The notes under the pieces are model-generated. The model was not told the DNA's origin. It ran no database searches and saw nothing but the letters and a program-made list of their open reading frames with translations. The position numbers were made by a program, and so were the translations under genes. DNA of 64,000 nt from Oscheius sp. JU75 (taxonomy: Eukaryota; Nematoda; Chromadorea; Rhabditida; Rhabditidae): positions 806,001 to 870,000 of the forward strand of contig JASJZC010000003.1 of the NCBI GenBank assembly GCA_037178855.1, read 5' to 3'. This document shows positions 1-9,886 of this stretch, in pieces; the first letter of the stretch is position 1, and each line of letters starts with the position of its first letter.

Positions 1-579
1 ATTTAGAGAGCAATGCTGATAACGGTATTCAAAACGAGCTGGAGAAATGGAATTCTCGCGGACAACTGGGAGAAATATCATTTTTATCTACCCTACAAAA
101 TCTTCTGTATTTCAACTTAACAAGATTCGAAATGAGCTGGAGAAATTGAGGAAATCTGAGAGAAATGCTTCTCCTTTACCTTTCCCTTCCAAAACGTTTT
201 TTGGTTCAACAGGGTGGTGACGAAATTGACACACCCTTCTTTGGCTACCGTCCAGATTCAAAGTGCTTCTCATAGTTCCGAGCACCAACTGTTATCAGTA
301 GACGTTCCGTGAACGCGATCAAAGAAGCGAGCACAGTTACGCTAGCGAACCGGGGAAAGTCGCGCCTTCTTCGTCTCAACCAGCCCCCTCCAACGATTTT
401 TTCGTCCCTCCACAGGTCTACTAACTAAAACTTACTTTGGCTATTATAGCGTATATTTCCTGTTACTGTACCTATTCTGTGAGACTGCTCCCCTTCCTAT
501 TCTATTTTCGTCGGTGAGAAAATCTGTGGCTAATTAACACGCCCATTTCAGAACTTTACTATTGTTGTAGTACAATATA

Positions 580-769
580 TCCTACCTTTACAATGTGCAA
601 GAGGCGTCTTCGACACAAGTCTAATCTGGGATAACACTTGACAATGTTTGTGGACTTTTCTGTCAAGTATTATTCTAGAAAAGAGTTGACAAGACAAGAC
701 AATTCAGGACAGTTCAAGTTACAAATTTTGCCCTGACAGTGAGTCGCTCCGCCAGGAGCGTAAGCGACA
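580..769 (+). mobile_element. Non-autonomous Helitron-like element, family A (in duplication copy 1)
   Basis: The element starts TCCTACCTTTACAAT after an A, like the better-preserved copies at 2854 and 50171. It contains the inverted-repeat core TGTCAA...TTGACA. It ends in a strong stem-loop (CGCTCC/GGAGCG inside GTCGCT/AGCGAC). In this copy the terminal CTGG is changed to CAGA, so the 3' end is decayed. The duplicate copy lies at 7883-8072. No transposase is encoded, so it would need Rep-helicase in trans. The Helitron assignment rests on 5' TC, a 3' hairpin plus CTRR in a sibling copy, and A/T flanks. Confidence 0.6.
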
Positions 770-890
770 GAATATTTCGGATCTTTGAACTGTTTGACTA
801 AATCAAGCTAATGCAAGTAGAAATTATTTTTGAGTTGGCACGTTACTGTTTTGATTGCTTAACTGTAAAAAGAAAGTTATTGCTTTTGCT

Positions 891-995
891 CCTTGGAGGG
901 CTTCTTTGCAATGGACAACTCGGAGCTCAATAAAACCGCCGACCAGGCAAAGCAGATTGGTTGTCTTACATTTGACCATCCCAGCAAAAGCTGAT
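891..995 (+). other. Possible captured 5' coding fragment
   Basis: A short reading frame starts at the ATG at 910 and reads MDNSELNKTADQAKQIGC before a stop near 991. The composition looks protein-like and differs from the surrounding AT-rich sequence. No splice partner is evident. It is repeated at offset 7303. It may be another gene fragment in the composite block; I do not recognise it, and chance is possible. Confidence 0.25.
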
Positions 996-1324
996 GTCGT
1001 AAAAACGTTGTAAACACTTCTAATTGCATCAGTATGCTTCTAATGATGACTTTAAACCTTATAGAATAAGAATTAACTCTTGTTGCTTACGCTAAGGGGG
1101 TATATGAATGTCATAGACTCGATTCAAATTTTCTTGGAACGGACAAAAGTAAGGAAAGTTCTTGGAACGGCCAAAGTCTGGAGTACTATGTATGTATATT
1201 ACCATATTTTCGAGAGGCAGATGAGTCAGAGAGACAGAAACATAGCTAAAAGATTGAACTTTTATTGGGCGAAAACATAACAAGAACAACAGACCAAAAC
1301 AACGAGAGAAAGGAGGCAAACAAG

Positions 1325-1438
1325 CTAGATGACATTCCAGATTTCTTCGAGACCGCTGGTCACTTTGGCGCAGCAAAGGGCTGCCGAGAGCGGGTAGTTG
1401 CTGATCTTCACGTCCTGCTCAGTGTAGTCGACGCTGAT
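1325..1438 (-). pseudogene. Captured last exon of EMG1 (copy 1)
   Basis: On the - strand this 114-nt segment encodes the C-terminal 37 residues of EMG1, beginning ISVDYTEQDVKISNYPL and ending in EIWNVI and a stop. It matches the last exon of the intact EMG1 gene at 13723-13836. The preceding splice acceptor (ctgtcag) and about 38 nt of intron are also present, as is the 3' UTR. Homology runs roughly 1120-1475 against 13500-13876, then stops abruptly. I count four nucleotide differences from the intact exon, all synonymous. No upstream EMG1 exons accompany it, so it cannot make EMG1 by itself. Confidence 0.9.
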
Positions 1439-1543
1439 CTGACAGGGACGGAATTTTGTGGAGGGTTATTGTGAAAAAGTCATTTATCGACAGGAGAGAT
1501 AGAGGGCGGAGAGACAAAAATATACAGTGACAGCTGGTTTTAG

Positions 1544-1864
1544 GCACCAAACTATCACCCAAAGGACTCCAAACCAGCATAAGAGCTCGGGAAAAGTACA
1601 CCCTAATGATGTCAGAGTACTTGAGACAAAACTATCCTAACTTGGAAGCAGTGGAAAGAGTCGGAAAAATCCTGTCCGTAGTCAGATTCATGGAGGTGAG
1701 TAGGAAACTAGCTGTGTCAACACTTTTCCCAGGAATTCTCTATTGTCGGGAAGGAGAAACACACCTACATGGTCCTGAATAACTTCTGCAAAATGGACAC
1801 CCAGTTGACTAGAGAGATTCATGTTATGGGCGGACAGAACCAGGATGTCAAACTTTTCAGCTAA
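1544..1864 (+). pseudogene. 3' end of an unrecognised gene, two exons (copy 1)
   Basis: Exon 1544-1695 follows a clean acceptor (ggttttag) and ends at GAG|gtgagt. Exon 1733-1864 follows ttttcccag, continues in phase and ends in a stop. The joined frame is open for about 94 codons and includes KYTLMMSEYLRQNYPNLEAV and, after the junction, KEKHTYMVLNNFCKMDTQ. It has the look of a real conserved protein C-terminus, but I do not recognise the family. On its left lies the captured EMG1 exon on the opposite strand, so upstream exons are missing. It is a captured or truncated gene end. The 37-nt intron is typical for this genome. Confidence 0.6.
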
Positions 1865-2013
1865 CCCATAATCATGTTTACAAATTTTTTTCCTGCATAA
1901 TAATAGTTTAAAGCTTGTTTCGATACCACCTTATGTTATATTTTTAAAGTAGAACAAACCAGATCGAGTCGGATAGAAGCAATGGCTTCGTCAATGTTAT
2001 TATACATGTGTGT

Positions 2014-2506
2014 CTCTATTTCTGTCTGTCTCTGTCTCTGAAAGTCTGTCAGAGATAAAGTTGTCCATATGGAAAATTCTATCTAGTTAATGGACAGGAA
2101 TCAGTCAATGGACGAGCGATCCAGTCAGTGGGTCGAATTCTAGGCGTTCTGTCTCTCTCTTTCTCTCTCTTAAGGTATTAATTGCAAGTTGAAGCAAAAC
2201 ATACGGGTACCGCAGTTCAATTAAGAGCATCTCTTGCTTTTCATTAGGTAGATGGTGAAACCATATGGATAGAGACAAAGGAACAGGGCATCAAAGCCAT
2301 TCGTTTTAATTAATAGACCGTAGAATCAGGAAGCACGAACCTGGCCGGCCAGGAAGGTCAGCGTCATTTTAGCGGTGGGCTAAAAAAATCATTTGGCATC
2401 TTTTCCTTATTTTTTTTCTTTATAAAGTTGCAGTAGGGCTAGATCTAATTGCAGCAACAAGAAAAATTAAAGAAAATAGATCCAAGTTCCTGGAAGAAAA
2501 CACGAA
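2014..2506. other. Segment unique to duplication copy 1
   Basis: About 490 bp separates the near-identical part of the duplication from its diverged tail and is absent at the matching point (about 9317-9327) of copy 2. It is rich in TCTGTCTCT motifs and has no supported coding frame. Confidence 0.6.
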
Positions 2507-2607
2507 AATAAATGAATTTTTAGTGAATTTAGTTGGAAATTCGTGTTTTTTTCCTATTCGGTTCGGCAGGGTAGATCAGATTGATAGTTGCATCTTTGAG
2601 TCTCGCA

Positions 2608-2811
2608 ATGTCTCGATGCTTCAGTTGCCTTCGCTATCTTCTTTGTTTTCTCGCTTTCATGCAGTCAATTGGGATGTCTTTTGGAGCTCCTACAGCAAAC
2701 GAAAACGAAATTCAGGAATCGCCATCGACGCAGAGAGATAGAAGTTTTGTGAATTCCGGGCTTGAGCAACAATCTCTCCGAGGTGCCCAACAAAACTACG
2801 GAATATTTCTC
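2608..2811 (+). CDS. Putative small secreted-peptide exon (partial)
   Basis: From the ATG at 2608 the frame begins MSRCFSCLRYLLCFLAFMQS, a plausible signal peptide cleaved near SFG. A short polar stretch follows and the frame runs into a possible donor (gtatct) near 2812. The diverged relative at 9424-9600 is broken: its frame hits a stop soon after the hydrophobic segment. The matching boundary there reads gtaagt, a better donor. No downstream exon could be linked. It could be a first exon of a secreted peptide gene carried by the repeat, or a decayed one. The product is not recognised. Confidence 0.3.
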
Positions 2812-2853
2812 GTATCTCTCTTTGGCTCTTTTTCACTTTGACCGTCCCAAAAA

Positions 2854-2960
2854 TCCTACCTTTACAATTTGTAAGAAGCCTCTGCGACATATGTCAACTT
2901 TAATTTGGGGTAACACTTAACAATGTTTGTGGCCCTTCCTGTCAAGACAAAATTGAAAAA
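2854..2960 (+). mobile_element. Helitron-like family A element, 3' end unclear
   Basis: After A at 2853 the sequence begins TCCTACCTTTACAATTTG and continues into the family A core (ATATGTCAACTTTAATTTGG, then CACTTAACA). The stem-loop end seen at 50171-50360 is not recognisable, so the right limit is approximate. A more decayed relative lies at about 9647-9730 in the homologous position of duplication copy 2. Confidence 0.45.
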
Positions 2961-3239
2961 CATGGCTGGTCACCAGAAGGCAGCTCAAGTTATTAGTGGC
3001 ATAATTGACTTCATCTTATGTGGACTGGTACCATACTCATTCCGACAAGGAGCCGTCTTTGCATAATACTGGCTTGATGAAGGAGGCTCTTAGACTTCAT
3101 AGTCTTCAGAGTACTAACTTTATTGTTTATGCCCGAGCTGGACATCTCGCCAATGCCCTTATACCATTTTTCTGCTCCAGCTATGTGAGTGGAAACTTTG
3201 ATTTTAGTTGGAGCCATGAATTACTACGAACTTTGAACC

Positions 3240-3450
3240 CAGATGACAAGCAGCGTCGTATATGTACAAGGGCGGACCAGCGCCCGAATTCCCAGCATCC
3301 TTGCAGCTGCTTATAAAAGACCCCTTGAGCCATCTCACAAGACAGTACGGGTGTGGGAGGCGGTTTCTCTGATAGTGTCAACACTCATGTAAATGAAGAA
3401 GAGACTATGTCTCCGATCTGATGCCCCAGGACTGTATCGATTTCAAAGAT
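3240..3450. repeat. Dispersed repeat, partner at 6850-7070
   Basis: The segment contains gggcggaccagcgcccga, a cttgagccatct block, gacagtacgggt and atgccccaggactgtatcga. All recur in the same order at 6850-7070 with moderate divergence. No coding frame is shared. It flanks the unknown - strand gene fragment on its 3' side. Confidence 0.7.
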
Positions 3451-3753
3451 GTTTCCATTGGAGAGAGGCCTCCTGTTTGGCTCGCAGATACCTCTTAGCG
3501 TCTCCTCAAACTTTTGTGTCAACACTTTAGTTTTGTCTCTCTGCCTCTCTGTCTCTCTCTTTTCTCTGTCTCTCTGCTTTTTGAGTCTCTTTGAAACCGT
3601 TTTGCAAGACAGTCTCGTTGGGGCCCAGGTGCGTAAACTTTCTCTTACTGTGTTCGAATAATTTTTCGAGGTTCGACCAAATTAGTATAATATTACGACG
3701 TATCATTAATAAGTCTTCTTTCAATAGATAATCGGGGACATAGTGGCGCATGT

Positions 3754-5086
3754 CTAAAAATCGTTTTTGAAAAAATTAAAATAAAACGGAACCTTTGCAA
3801 ATTCGATTCTTTTTTTCAAGTCCGAACTTAAGTTCCACTTCAAAACCTCTTGAGAACTGCCTAAAAAATTTCCTTTTAAAAGTTTGAAGAAAAAGTTACC
3901 GTCAGAAATTTCTAAATGCATAACGAAAGTTCCGTCGGACTCGCAGAATTCCGTTTTAACATGGCCGTATGCTTCATCAAATTCGGATAGCTCATGCTCC
4001 ATAATTTGGAATACTTCTTTCAGAATTTCGTGCGTGCGATCGACAACTGTCTGGACGGTTGTCTCGTGTAGGTGAGCACCTCCAACCTGAAAACAGAAAA
4101 TGAGTAAATAATATTTGGGCGGAAGAAATTAGTCTTGTTCGCACCCTACTCATGTTATCGTGGTGAGACGCGGGTCAACAGAAGGTAATTATACTTACAC
4201 TTTTGATTGTGTTGTCGCTGATTGTGAGACCGACAAGATTGTCTGTTCCTCCCAGTGCAACATTCTTGACCAAGCTGATTAGTATCTTGCCGGGGGACAT
4301 CGTATCCGTTTCATAAGAGATCTTGATTTCAGCAAGGGGTCCGCCAAGGTGACAGTCAACTTCCTTGGAAACAATGACCCCAATACGTCCGAAATCGATG
4401 TTATTAATGGTGTAGTCAAGATCTTTGCCGACGACCAGGAGGTTGCTCTAAAATTGCGAATTTGTGTTTACTTATGACAGATACTGACCCTCTCCATGCC
4501 TCTGTTGGTCATCAATGCGGCACACAAATGGCCATCCTTGATACTTTTAGCACGTTCCGCATCCCTCTCCTGGTCCGCCTTTTCGGCAGCCATTGCAGCA
4601 ATTCCCTCTTCTCGAGTCATCGGCTTAGAGTGGAAACGAAGCAATCCACTGTTGTAGGAGAAGTAGGTCTCATCATTATTGTCAAGCCTCCTCTTCGTTG
4701 CGAGAGGCATTAAGAGCGGCAGTGTTAAGTTGCTCAATAGCGCGGAGCATGATAGGACCTGAATATTGTACTGAAATATAGTAAAAAATGTGCTGCATAC
4801 CTTGAATGACTTCTCATCAAAAGAAGATAGCAGGTCCCTAATACGGCAGTTCTTACAGTCGTTCCTCAGCTCTTGCAGCCGCTCCTCTAGCAAATCGGTG
4901 TTCCCGTGCTTCTTCGACCAGTGGTGATGCTGCCAGTCCGTGACTTCGACATTGTAGTCAATTGATAAGGGATGACCACTGTTGATATTGTTGACTTGTC
5001 TCCGATCTAACTCCGGAATTCGAGCGGCACAAAGTTGAGGCTCAGGATTTTGCTCGTTGGCTGTAACACCAAAGTATCCCAAGCGT
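3754..5086 (-). CDS. Unrecognised multi-exon gene, 5' end missing
   Basis: Four - strand exons fit in phase: 5086-4801, 4758-4489 (or from 4770), 4447-4199 and 4086-3754. The intron boundaries are AAG|gtatgc, AGG|gtcagt and AGT|gtaagt, with acceptors ttcag or tttag. The roughly 380-codon frame includes a charged stretch (TREEGIAAMAAEKADQERDA) and a segment reading VGKDLDYTINNIDFGRIGVI. The last exon is rich in Glu/Phe and ends in a stop at 3754. The first exon begins at an acceptor, and upstream lies Helitron-derived DNA with no start codon exon. The gene is therefore probably 5' truncated or its first exon is far away. I do not recognise the family; no membrane segment or signal peptide is visible in this part. 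Confidence 0.5.
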
Positions 5087-5194
5087 CTGAAATGATAAAG
5101 ATGAGTTAAGAGAGTTTCAGAAGAGCAAACTTCTTGGTCCTACACCTTTCCGAAACTTTTTTTCAAAAAGACTGAGATTTTGACTACCGAATAT

Positions 5195-5245
5195 TAGTGG
5201 CTTATGCTTCTGGCGGAGCGGTCCAATGCTCTTTTTGCACTTGAA
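5195..5245 (-). mobile_element. 3' end of a Helitron-like family A element (- orientation)
   Basis: Read on the - strand, this stretch gives the family A terminal hairpin (GCTCCGCCAGAAGC) and ends CACTAA followed by T, fitting 3' CTRR next to a host T. The element body extends right into 5260-5330, where the TGTCAACTCTAATCTAGATT core appears. It is interrupted by the family B element at 5330. Confidence 0.45.
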
Positions 5246-5329
5246 CTCTGAATCTCGAATTGACTTGACTTGTCAACTCTAATCTAGATTAACACTTGAC
5301 AAAAGAGTTCACAAGTTTTTCGAGTGTTA

Positions 5330-5530
5330 TCTCTCTACTACTAAAGTGCAATGGTGTCCGTCCGTCCGTGCGTCACCACGAGAAAAAAGCTGGCAAGTCA
5401 TGGCATGTCAAGAACTAAGTTGACAAGTCAGCTTTGGGGGGAAACTTGGGAACTTGGAGAAGCGGCGAAGCCGCCTGTTGTAAATGCTAAGTCAATACTA
5501 AGGGGCGGCGAAGCCGTCGTAGACGGCTGG
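5330..5530 (+). mobile_element. Non-autonomous Helitron, family B, 201 bp
   Basis: The element begins TCTCTCTACTACTAAAGTGC immediately after an A and ends GACGGCTGG immediately before a T. This fits a Helitron 5' TC, 3' CTRR and insertion between A and T. Inside are CAATGGTGTCCGTCCGTCCG and two hairpin-prone GGCGAAGCC segments, the second close to the 3' end. The flanks show it landed inside a family A element: joining the sequence left of 5330 to that right of 5530 restores part of the family A core (AGTGTTATC). There is no coding capacity. A related pair of elements lies at 32190-32666. Confidence 0.7.
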
Positions 5531-6418
5531 TCCGGGATAATTCTTAACCTATGTAGCATATATCAAAGGGAGGATAAAACTTAGTGAAAAGCAGGCATGT
5601 CGAGCAGGATGCTGCTTCGGAAGAATCGTTTTACTTATGGACTCTCAGTGTGTTCACTGGGTTACCGGACTATAACTTTCCCGTCAATTGTCCTTTCAAG
5701 CTTTCGTTTCTAGTGACTCTTTTCCTCAAACCTCTTTGGTGCGCTAGACTCATTTAAGTCTGGTTTCTTATTGTCTTTTATTTCGTACAAGTACCAGTGT
5801 AAGTATTTCATCCTTCTATGATTGAAAACGGATTGTTAATAGATAACACTTTCGCTTCTCACATTCTTATCAGTAGACGTTCCCTGTGGTGTGTTTCAAA
5901 GAATTTCATCAACTTGTTCAGTTAAAAGAGATAGGGATTCTTCCATTTCTTTTCCATTTCGTTTTTACCTGCTTTCTGTCATCCATAACAGTTTTACGGG
6001 TTAAAGAACGGTTTATGTACCAGGGAAGGGGGGAGGCAATAGTCTAGGCCTATATACAAAGGCGATCGGTTTTTCTGATGGGTGTCAACACTCAGGTAAA
6101 TCTCTCCTCCCAAGAAAAAAAGAACATGTATTTGGGTAACTTACCGTGCTTTTCTAATCGTTAAGGATAAAGCCATCCCTCAAAAAGTTTGTTACAAGTT
6201 TTCTCAACACAAATGATTAGCTGGAAACCAGGATGGTAACCGTCTATGCCACGGTTAGAGAAAAAGGAGTAGGAAAATAGCACAAAAGTATGGTTATGTC
6301 TGACGGATTTTGCAACGATTTGAGCCCAAACTTAACTGAGAAAACAGTAAAAACTTACGTAAGAGTAGGCATTTGGCGAGATGCAGACATCTGTGAAGCA
6401 AACGTCTGCTCCCGTTAC

Positions 6419-6640
6419 TTATATAGAGAACAATGCTGATAAAGATTTCGAAACGAGGTGGTGAAATTATGGAAATCTGAGAGAAATATCTCTCCTTTAT
6501 CTTCCCTTCCAAAAAGTTTTTTGGTTCAATAGGGTAGTGACGAGATGGATACACTCTTCTTTAAGTACCGTCCAGTTTCAAAACTGCTCAATAGTCCAGA
6601 GCACCAATTGTTATCAGTAGACGCACCATGACGCGGCAAA
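6419..6640 (+). repeat. Diverged third relative of the left end of the 2-kb duplication
   Basis: Shared landmarks with bases 1-310, in order, are gagaacaatgctgataa, ctgagagaaat, a cttcccttccaaaa segment, tttttggttcaa and tgttatcagtagacg. Divergence is far greater than between the two near-identical copies, so this is an older member of the family. Confidence 0.7.
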
Positions 6641-6849
6641 AGATTTCTAAACTTTGACTTGCGTGAGAAATGTAGAACTCTCTAAACTGCTGGAAAATAC
6701 GAAAATTCAAGAAAGAGGCTACCTATCATCTTACTTGATACAAATATCTTGGCTCTCGACTCTTCTTTTCTGTTCCTCTCTTTATCTTACCGCCACAACA
6801 CCTTGACCACCAGAATCCTCAAAAATACCCGTTTTCAGAAACCCGTAAC

Positions 6850-7070
6850 AGAATTTTACAGGGTTTAGGGAAGTATATGGCCAAGGGCGGATCAGTGCCC
6901 GAGCCTCCCTGCAGCTGCTTATACAAGATCCCTTGAGCCATCTTAAACGACAGTACGGGTTTGGGAGTGGGTGTCTCTGATGAGTGTCAACGCACATGCA
7001 AATGGGGGAAAGACTACGTCTCTGACCCGATGCCCCAGGACTGTATCGATTTCAGTAGTGTTTACTGGGG
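6850..7070. repeat. Dispersed repeat, partner at 3240-3450
   Basis: This is the second copy of the repeat described at 3240-3450, in the same orientation. It lies just left of duplication copy 2. Confidence 0.7.
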
Positions 7071-7882
7071 GAGAGGCACTTGTGGTAGAACGGCTCTTAA
7101 CTTTGTCTGGAGTACTATGTATGTATATCTCTCTGTCTCTCTTTCTGTCTCTCTGTCACTCCGTCTTTCTGTTTGTTTGTCTCATCTCAGTCTCCTGACT
7201 CTTGGTCCAGATCGTAAACTTTTTCATGGTTAATTGTCAAAAATGATTGTTAATGTGGGTATTCAGTTCGATAGGATTCGCTAAAATGAGCGAAATATAT
7301 TGCATTTAGAGAGCAATGCTGATAACGGTATTCAAAACGAGCTGGAGAAATGGAATTCTCGCGGACAACTGGGAGAAATATCATTTTTATCTACCCTACA
7401 AAATCTTCTGTATTTCAACTTAACAAGATTCGAAATGAGCTGGAGAAATTGAGGAAATCTGAGAGAAATGCTTCTCCTTTACCTTTCCCTTCCAAAACGT
7501 TTTTTGGTTCAACAGGGTGGTGACGAAATTGACACACCCTTCTTTGGCTACCGTCCAGATTCAAAGTGCTTCTCATAGTTCCGAGCACCAACTGTTATCA
7601 GTAGACGTTCCGTGAACGCGATCAAAGAAGCGAGCACAGTTACGCTAGCGAACCGGGGAAAGTCGCGCCTTCTTCGTCTCAACCAGCCCCCTCCAACGAT
7701 TTTTTCGTCCCTCCACAGGTCTACTAACTAAAACTTACTTTGGCTATTATAGCGTATATTTCCTGTTACTGTACCTATTCTGTGAGACTGCTCCCCTTCC
7801 TATTCTATTTTCGTCGGTGAGAAAATCTGTGGCTAATTAACACGCCCATTTCAGAACTTTACTATTGTTGTAGTACAATATA

Positions 7883-8072
7883 TCCTACCTTTACAATGTG
7901 CAAGAGGCGTCTTCGACACAAGTCTAATCTGGGATAACACTTGACAATGTTTGTGGACTTTTCTGTCAAGTATTATTCTAGAAAAGAGTTGACAAGACAA
8001 GACAATTCAGGACAGTTCAAGTTACAAATTTTGCCCTGACAGTGAGTCGCTCCGCCAGGAGCGTAAGCGACA
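7883..8072 (+). mobile_element. Non-autonomous Helitron-like element, family A (in duplication copy 2)
   Basis: It corresponds base for base to the element at 580-769 inside the 7303-bp offset duplication, so it was duplicated with its host block and is not an independent insertion. Confidence 0.55.
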
Positions 8073-8627
8073 GAATATTTCGGATCTTTGAACTGTTTGA
8101 CTAAATCAAGCTAATGCAAGTAGAAATTATTTTTGAGTTGGCACGTTACTGTTTTGATTGCTTAACTGTAAAAAGAAAGTTATTGCTTTTGCTCCTTGGA
8201 GGGCTTCTTTGCAATGGACAACTCGGAGCTCAATAAAACCGCCGACCAGGCAAAGCAGATTGGTTGTCTTACATTTGACCATCCCAGCAAAAGCTGATGT
8301 CGTAAAAACGTTGTAAACACTTCTAATTGCATCAGTATGCTTCTAATGATGACTTTAAACCTTATAGAATAAGAATTAACTCTTGTTGCTTACGCTAAGG
8401 GGGTATATGAATGTCATAGACTCGATTCAAATTTTCTTGGAACGGACAAAAGTAAGGAAAGTTCTTGGAACGGCCAAAGTCTGGAGTACTATGTATGTAT
8501 ATTACCATATTTTCGAGAGGCAGATGAGTCAGAGAGACAGAAACATAGCTAAAAGATTGAACTTTTATTGGGCGAAAACATAACAAGAACAACAGACCAA
8601 AACAACGAGAGAAAGGAGGCAAACAAG

Positions 8628-8741
8628 CTAGATGACATTCCAGATTTCTTCGAGACCGCTGGTCACTTTGGCGCAGCAAAGGGCTGCCGAGAGCGGGTAG
8701 TTGCTGATCTTCACGTCCTGCTCAGTGTAGTCGACGCTGAT
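8628..8741 (-). pseudogene. Captured last exon of EMG1 (copy 2)
   Basis: This is identical to the copy at 1325-1438 by its position in the 7303-bp offset duplication. It carries the 37 C-terminal EMG1 codons, the acceptor and the 3' UTR, without the rest of the gene. It must have been captured before the block duplicated. Confidence 0.9.
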
Positions 8742-8846
8742 CTGACAGGGACGGAATTTTGTGGAGGGTTATTGTGAAAAAGTCATTTATCGACAGGAGA
8801 GATAGAGGGCGGAGAGACAAAAATATACAGTGACAGCTGGTTTTAG

Positions 8847-9167
8847 GCACCAAACTATCACCCAAAGGACTCCAAACCAGCATAAGAGCTCGGGAAAAGT
8901 ACACCCTAATGATGTCAGAGTACTTGAGACAAAACTATCCTAACTTGGAAGCAGTGGAAAGAGTCGGAAAAATCCTGTCCTTAGTCAGATTCATGGAGGT
9001 GAGTAGGAAACTAGCTGTGTCAACACTTTTCCCAGGAATTCTCTATTGTCGGGAAGGAGAAACACACCTACATGGTCCTGAACAACTTCTGCAAAATGGA
9101 CACCCAGTTGACTAGAGAGATTCATGTTATGGGCGGACAGAACCAGGATGTCAAACTTTTCAGCTAA
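8847..9167 (+). pseudogene. 3' end of an unrecognised gene, two exons (copy 2)
   Basis: Exons 8847-8998 and 9036-9167 have the same splice sites and frame as the copy at 1544-1864. The differences I see include one replacement (SVVRF to SLVRF) and one synonymous change (AAT to AAC, Asn), with no disruption. Both copies therefore keep an open frame and working splice signals, although the 5' part of the gene is absent from both. Confidence 0.6.
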
Positions 9168-9886
9168 CCCATAATCATGTTTACAATTTTTTTTCCTGCA
9201 TAACAATAGTTTAAAGCTTGTTTCGATACCACCTTATGATATATTTTAAAAGTAGAACAAACCAGATCGAGTCGGATAGAAGCAATGGCTTCGTCAATGT
9301 TATTATACATGTGTGTAAACACGGTAATAAATGAATTTTTAGTGACTTTAGCCGGAAATTCGTGTTGTTTTTCCTATCCGGCTCGGCAGGGTAGATCAGA
9401 TAGTTACATCTTTGAATCCCGCGATGTCTCGACACGTCAGTTGCCTTCGCTATCATCTTCAATTTCTCGCTTTCATACAGTCACTTGAGATGCCTTTTGG
9501 AATTCTTACAGCAAACAAAAAGTAAATTCAGGGGTCAATATCAGTGCATTCCGGGCTTGAGCAACAATTTCTCCGAGGTGCTCAACAAACTATGGAATAT
9601 TTCTCGTAAGTCTCTTTGGCTCTTTCACTTTGACCGTCCCAGTAAATTTTACCTTAATAATTAGCAAAAGGCCTCTGCGACATAAGTCAACTCTAAAATC
9701 TGGGGATAACACTTGACAATGTGTAAGCGGCTGGTAATATTTCGAAAGTCATGAACAATACATAAGGTAACGAAATTCTCACCGCTGTTATCCTTCTCTT
9801 TTTATAATGATTCATAGATTGTTGGCAGTAAAAGATAGTCATTTCTTTTGCTGATAACTACTTTATTCGTCCAGCTGTCTCTTCCA

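Larger units (their letters stand above)
1..2013. repeat. Near-identical segmental duplication, copy 1 (left-truncated by window)
   Basis: Bases 1-2013 match 7304-9316 at a constant offset of 7303 bp. I see almost no differences up to about 1675, then scattered substitutions (near 1678, 1762, 1889 and 1900). The copy is a mosaic. It holds a short non-autonomous Helitron (580-769), a captured EMG1 last exon on the - strand (1325-1438) and the two terminal exons of an unknown gene on the + strand (1544-1864). It starts before the window, so its left edge is unknown. It resembles exon-capturing mobile DNA more than a simple tandem gene duplication, but recent duplication, gene conversion or uncollapsed haplotypes are all possible. 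Confidence 0.9.
7304..9316. repeat. Near-identical segmental duplication, copy 2
   Basis: This is the second copy of the block at 1-2013, in the same orientation, offset by 7303 bp. Both copies contain the same captured EMG1 exon (8628-8741 here), the same unknown two-exon gene end (8847-8998 and 9036-9167) and the same Helitron-like element (7883-8072). To the right, homology resumes at lower identity: about 9327-9640 matches about 2507-2870. Copy 1 has roughly 490 bp of extra sequence at 2014-2506 that is absent here, so either an insertion or a deletion separates the two. A third, clearly diverged relative of the first 310 bp lies at about 6419-6640. Confidence 0.9.

Noticed and set aside
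1080-1280. Open frames at 1080-1280 (+) and 1092-1376 (-), repeated at 8383-8679
   Set aside because: They overlap the EMG1-derived 3' UTR and exon in wrong frames. Their exact repetition follows from the duplication, not from coding constraint.
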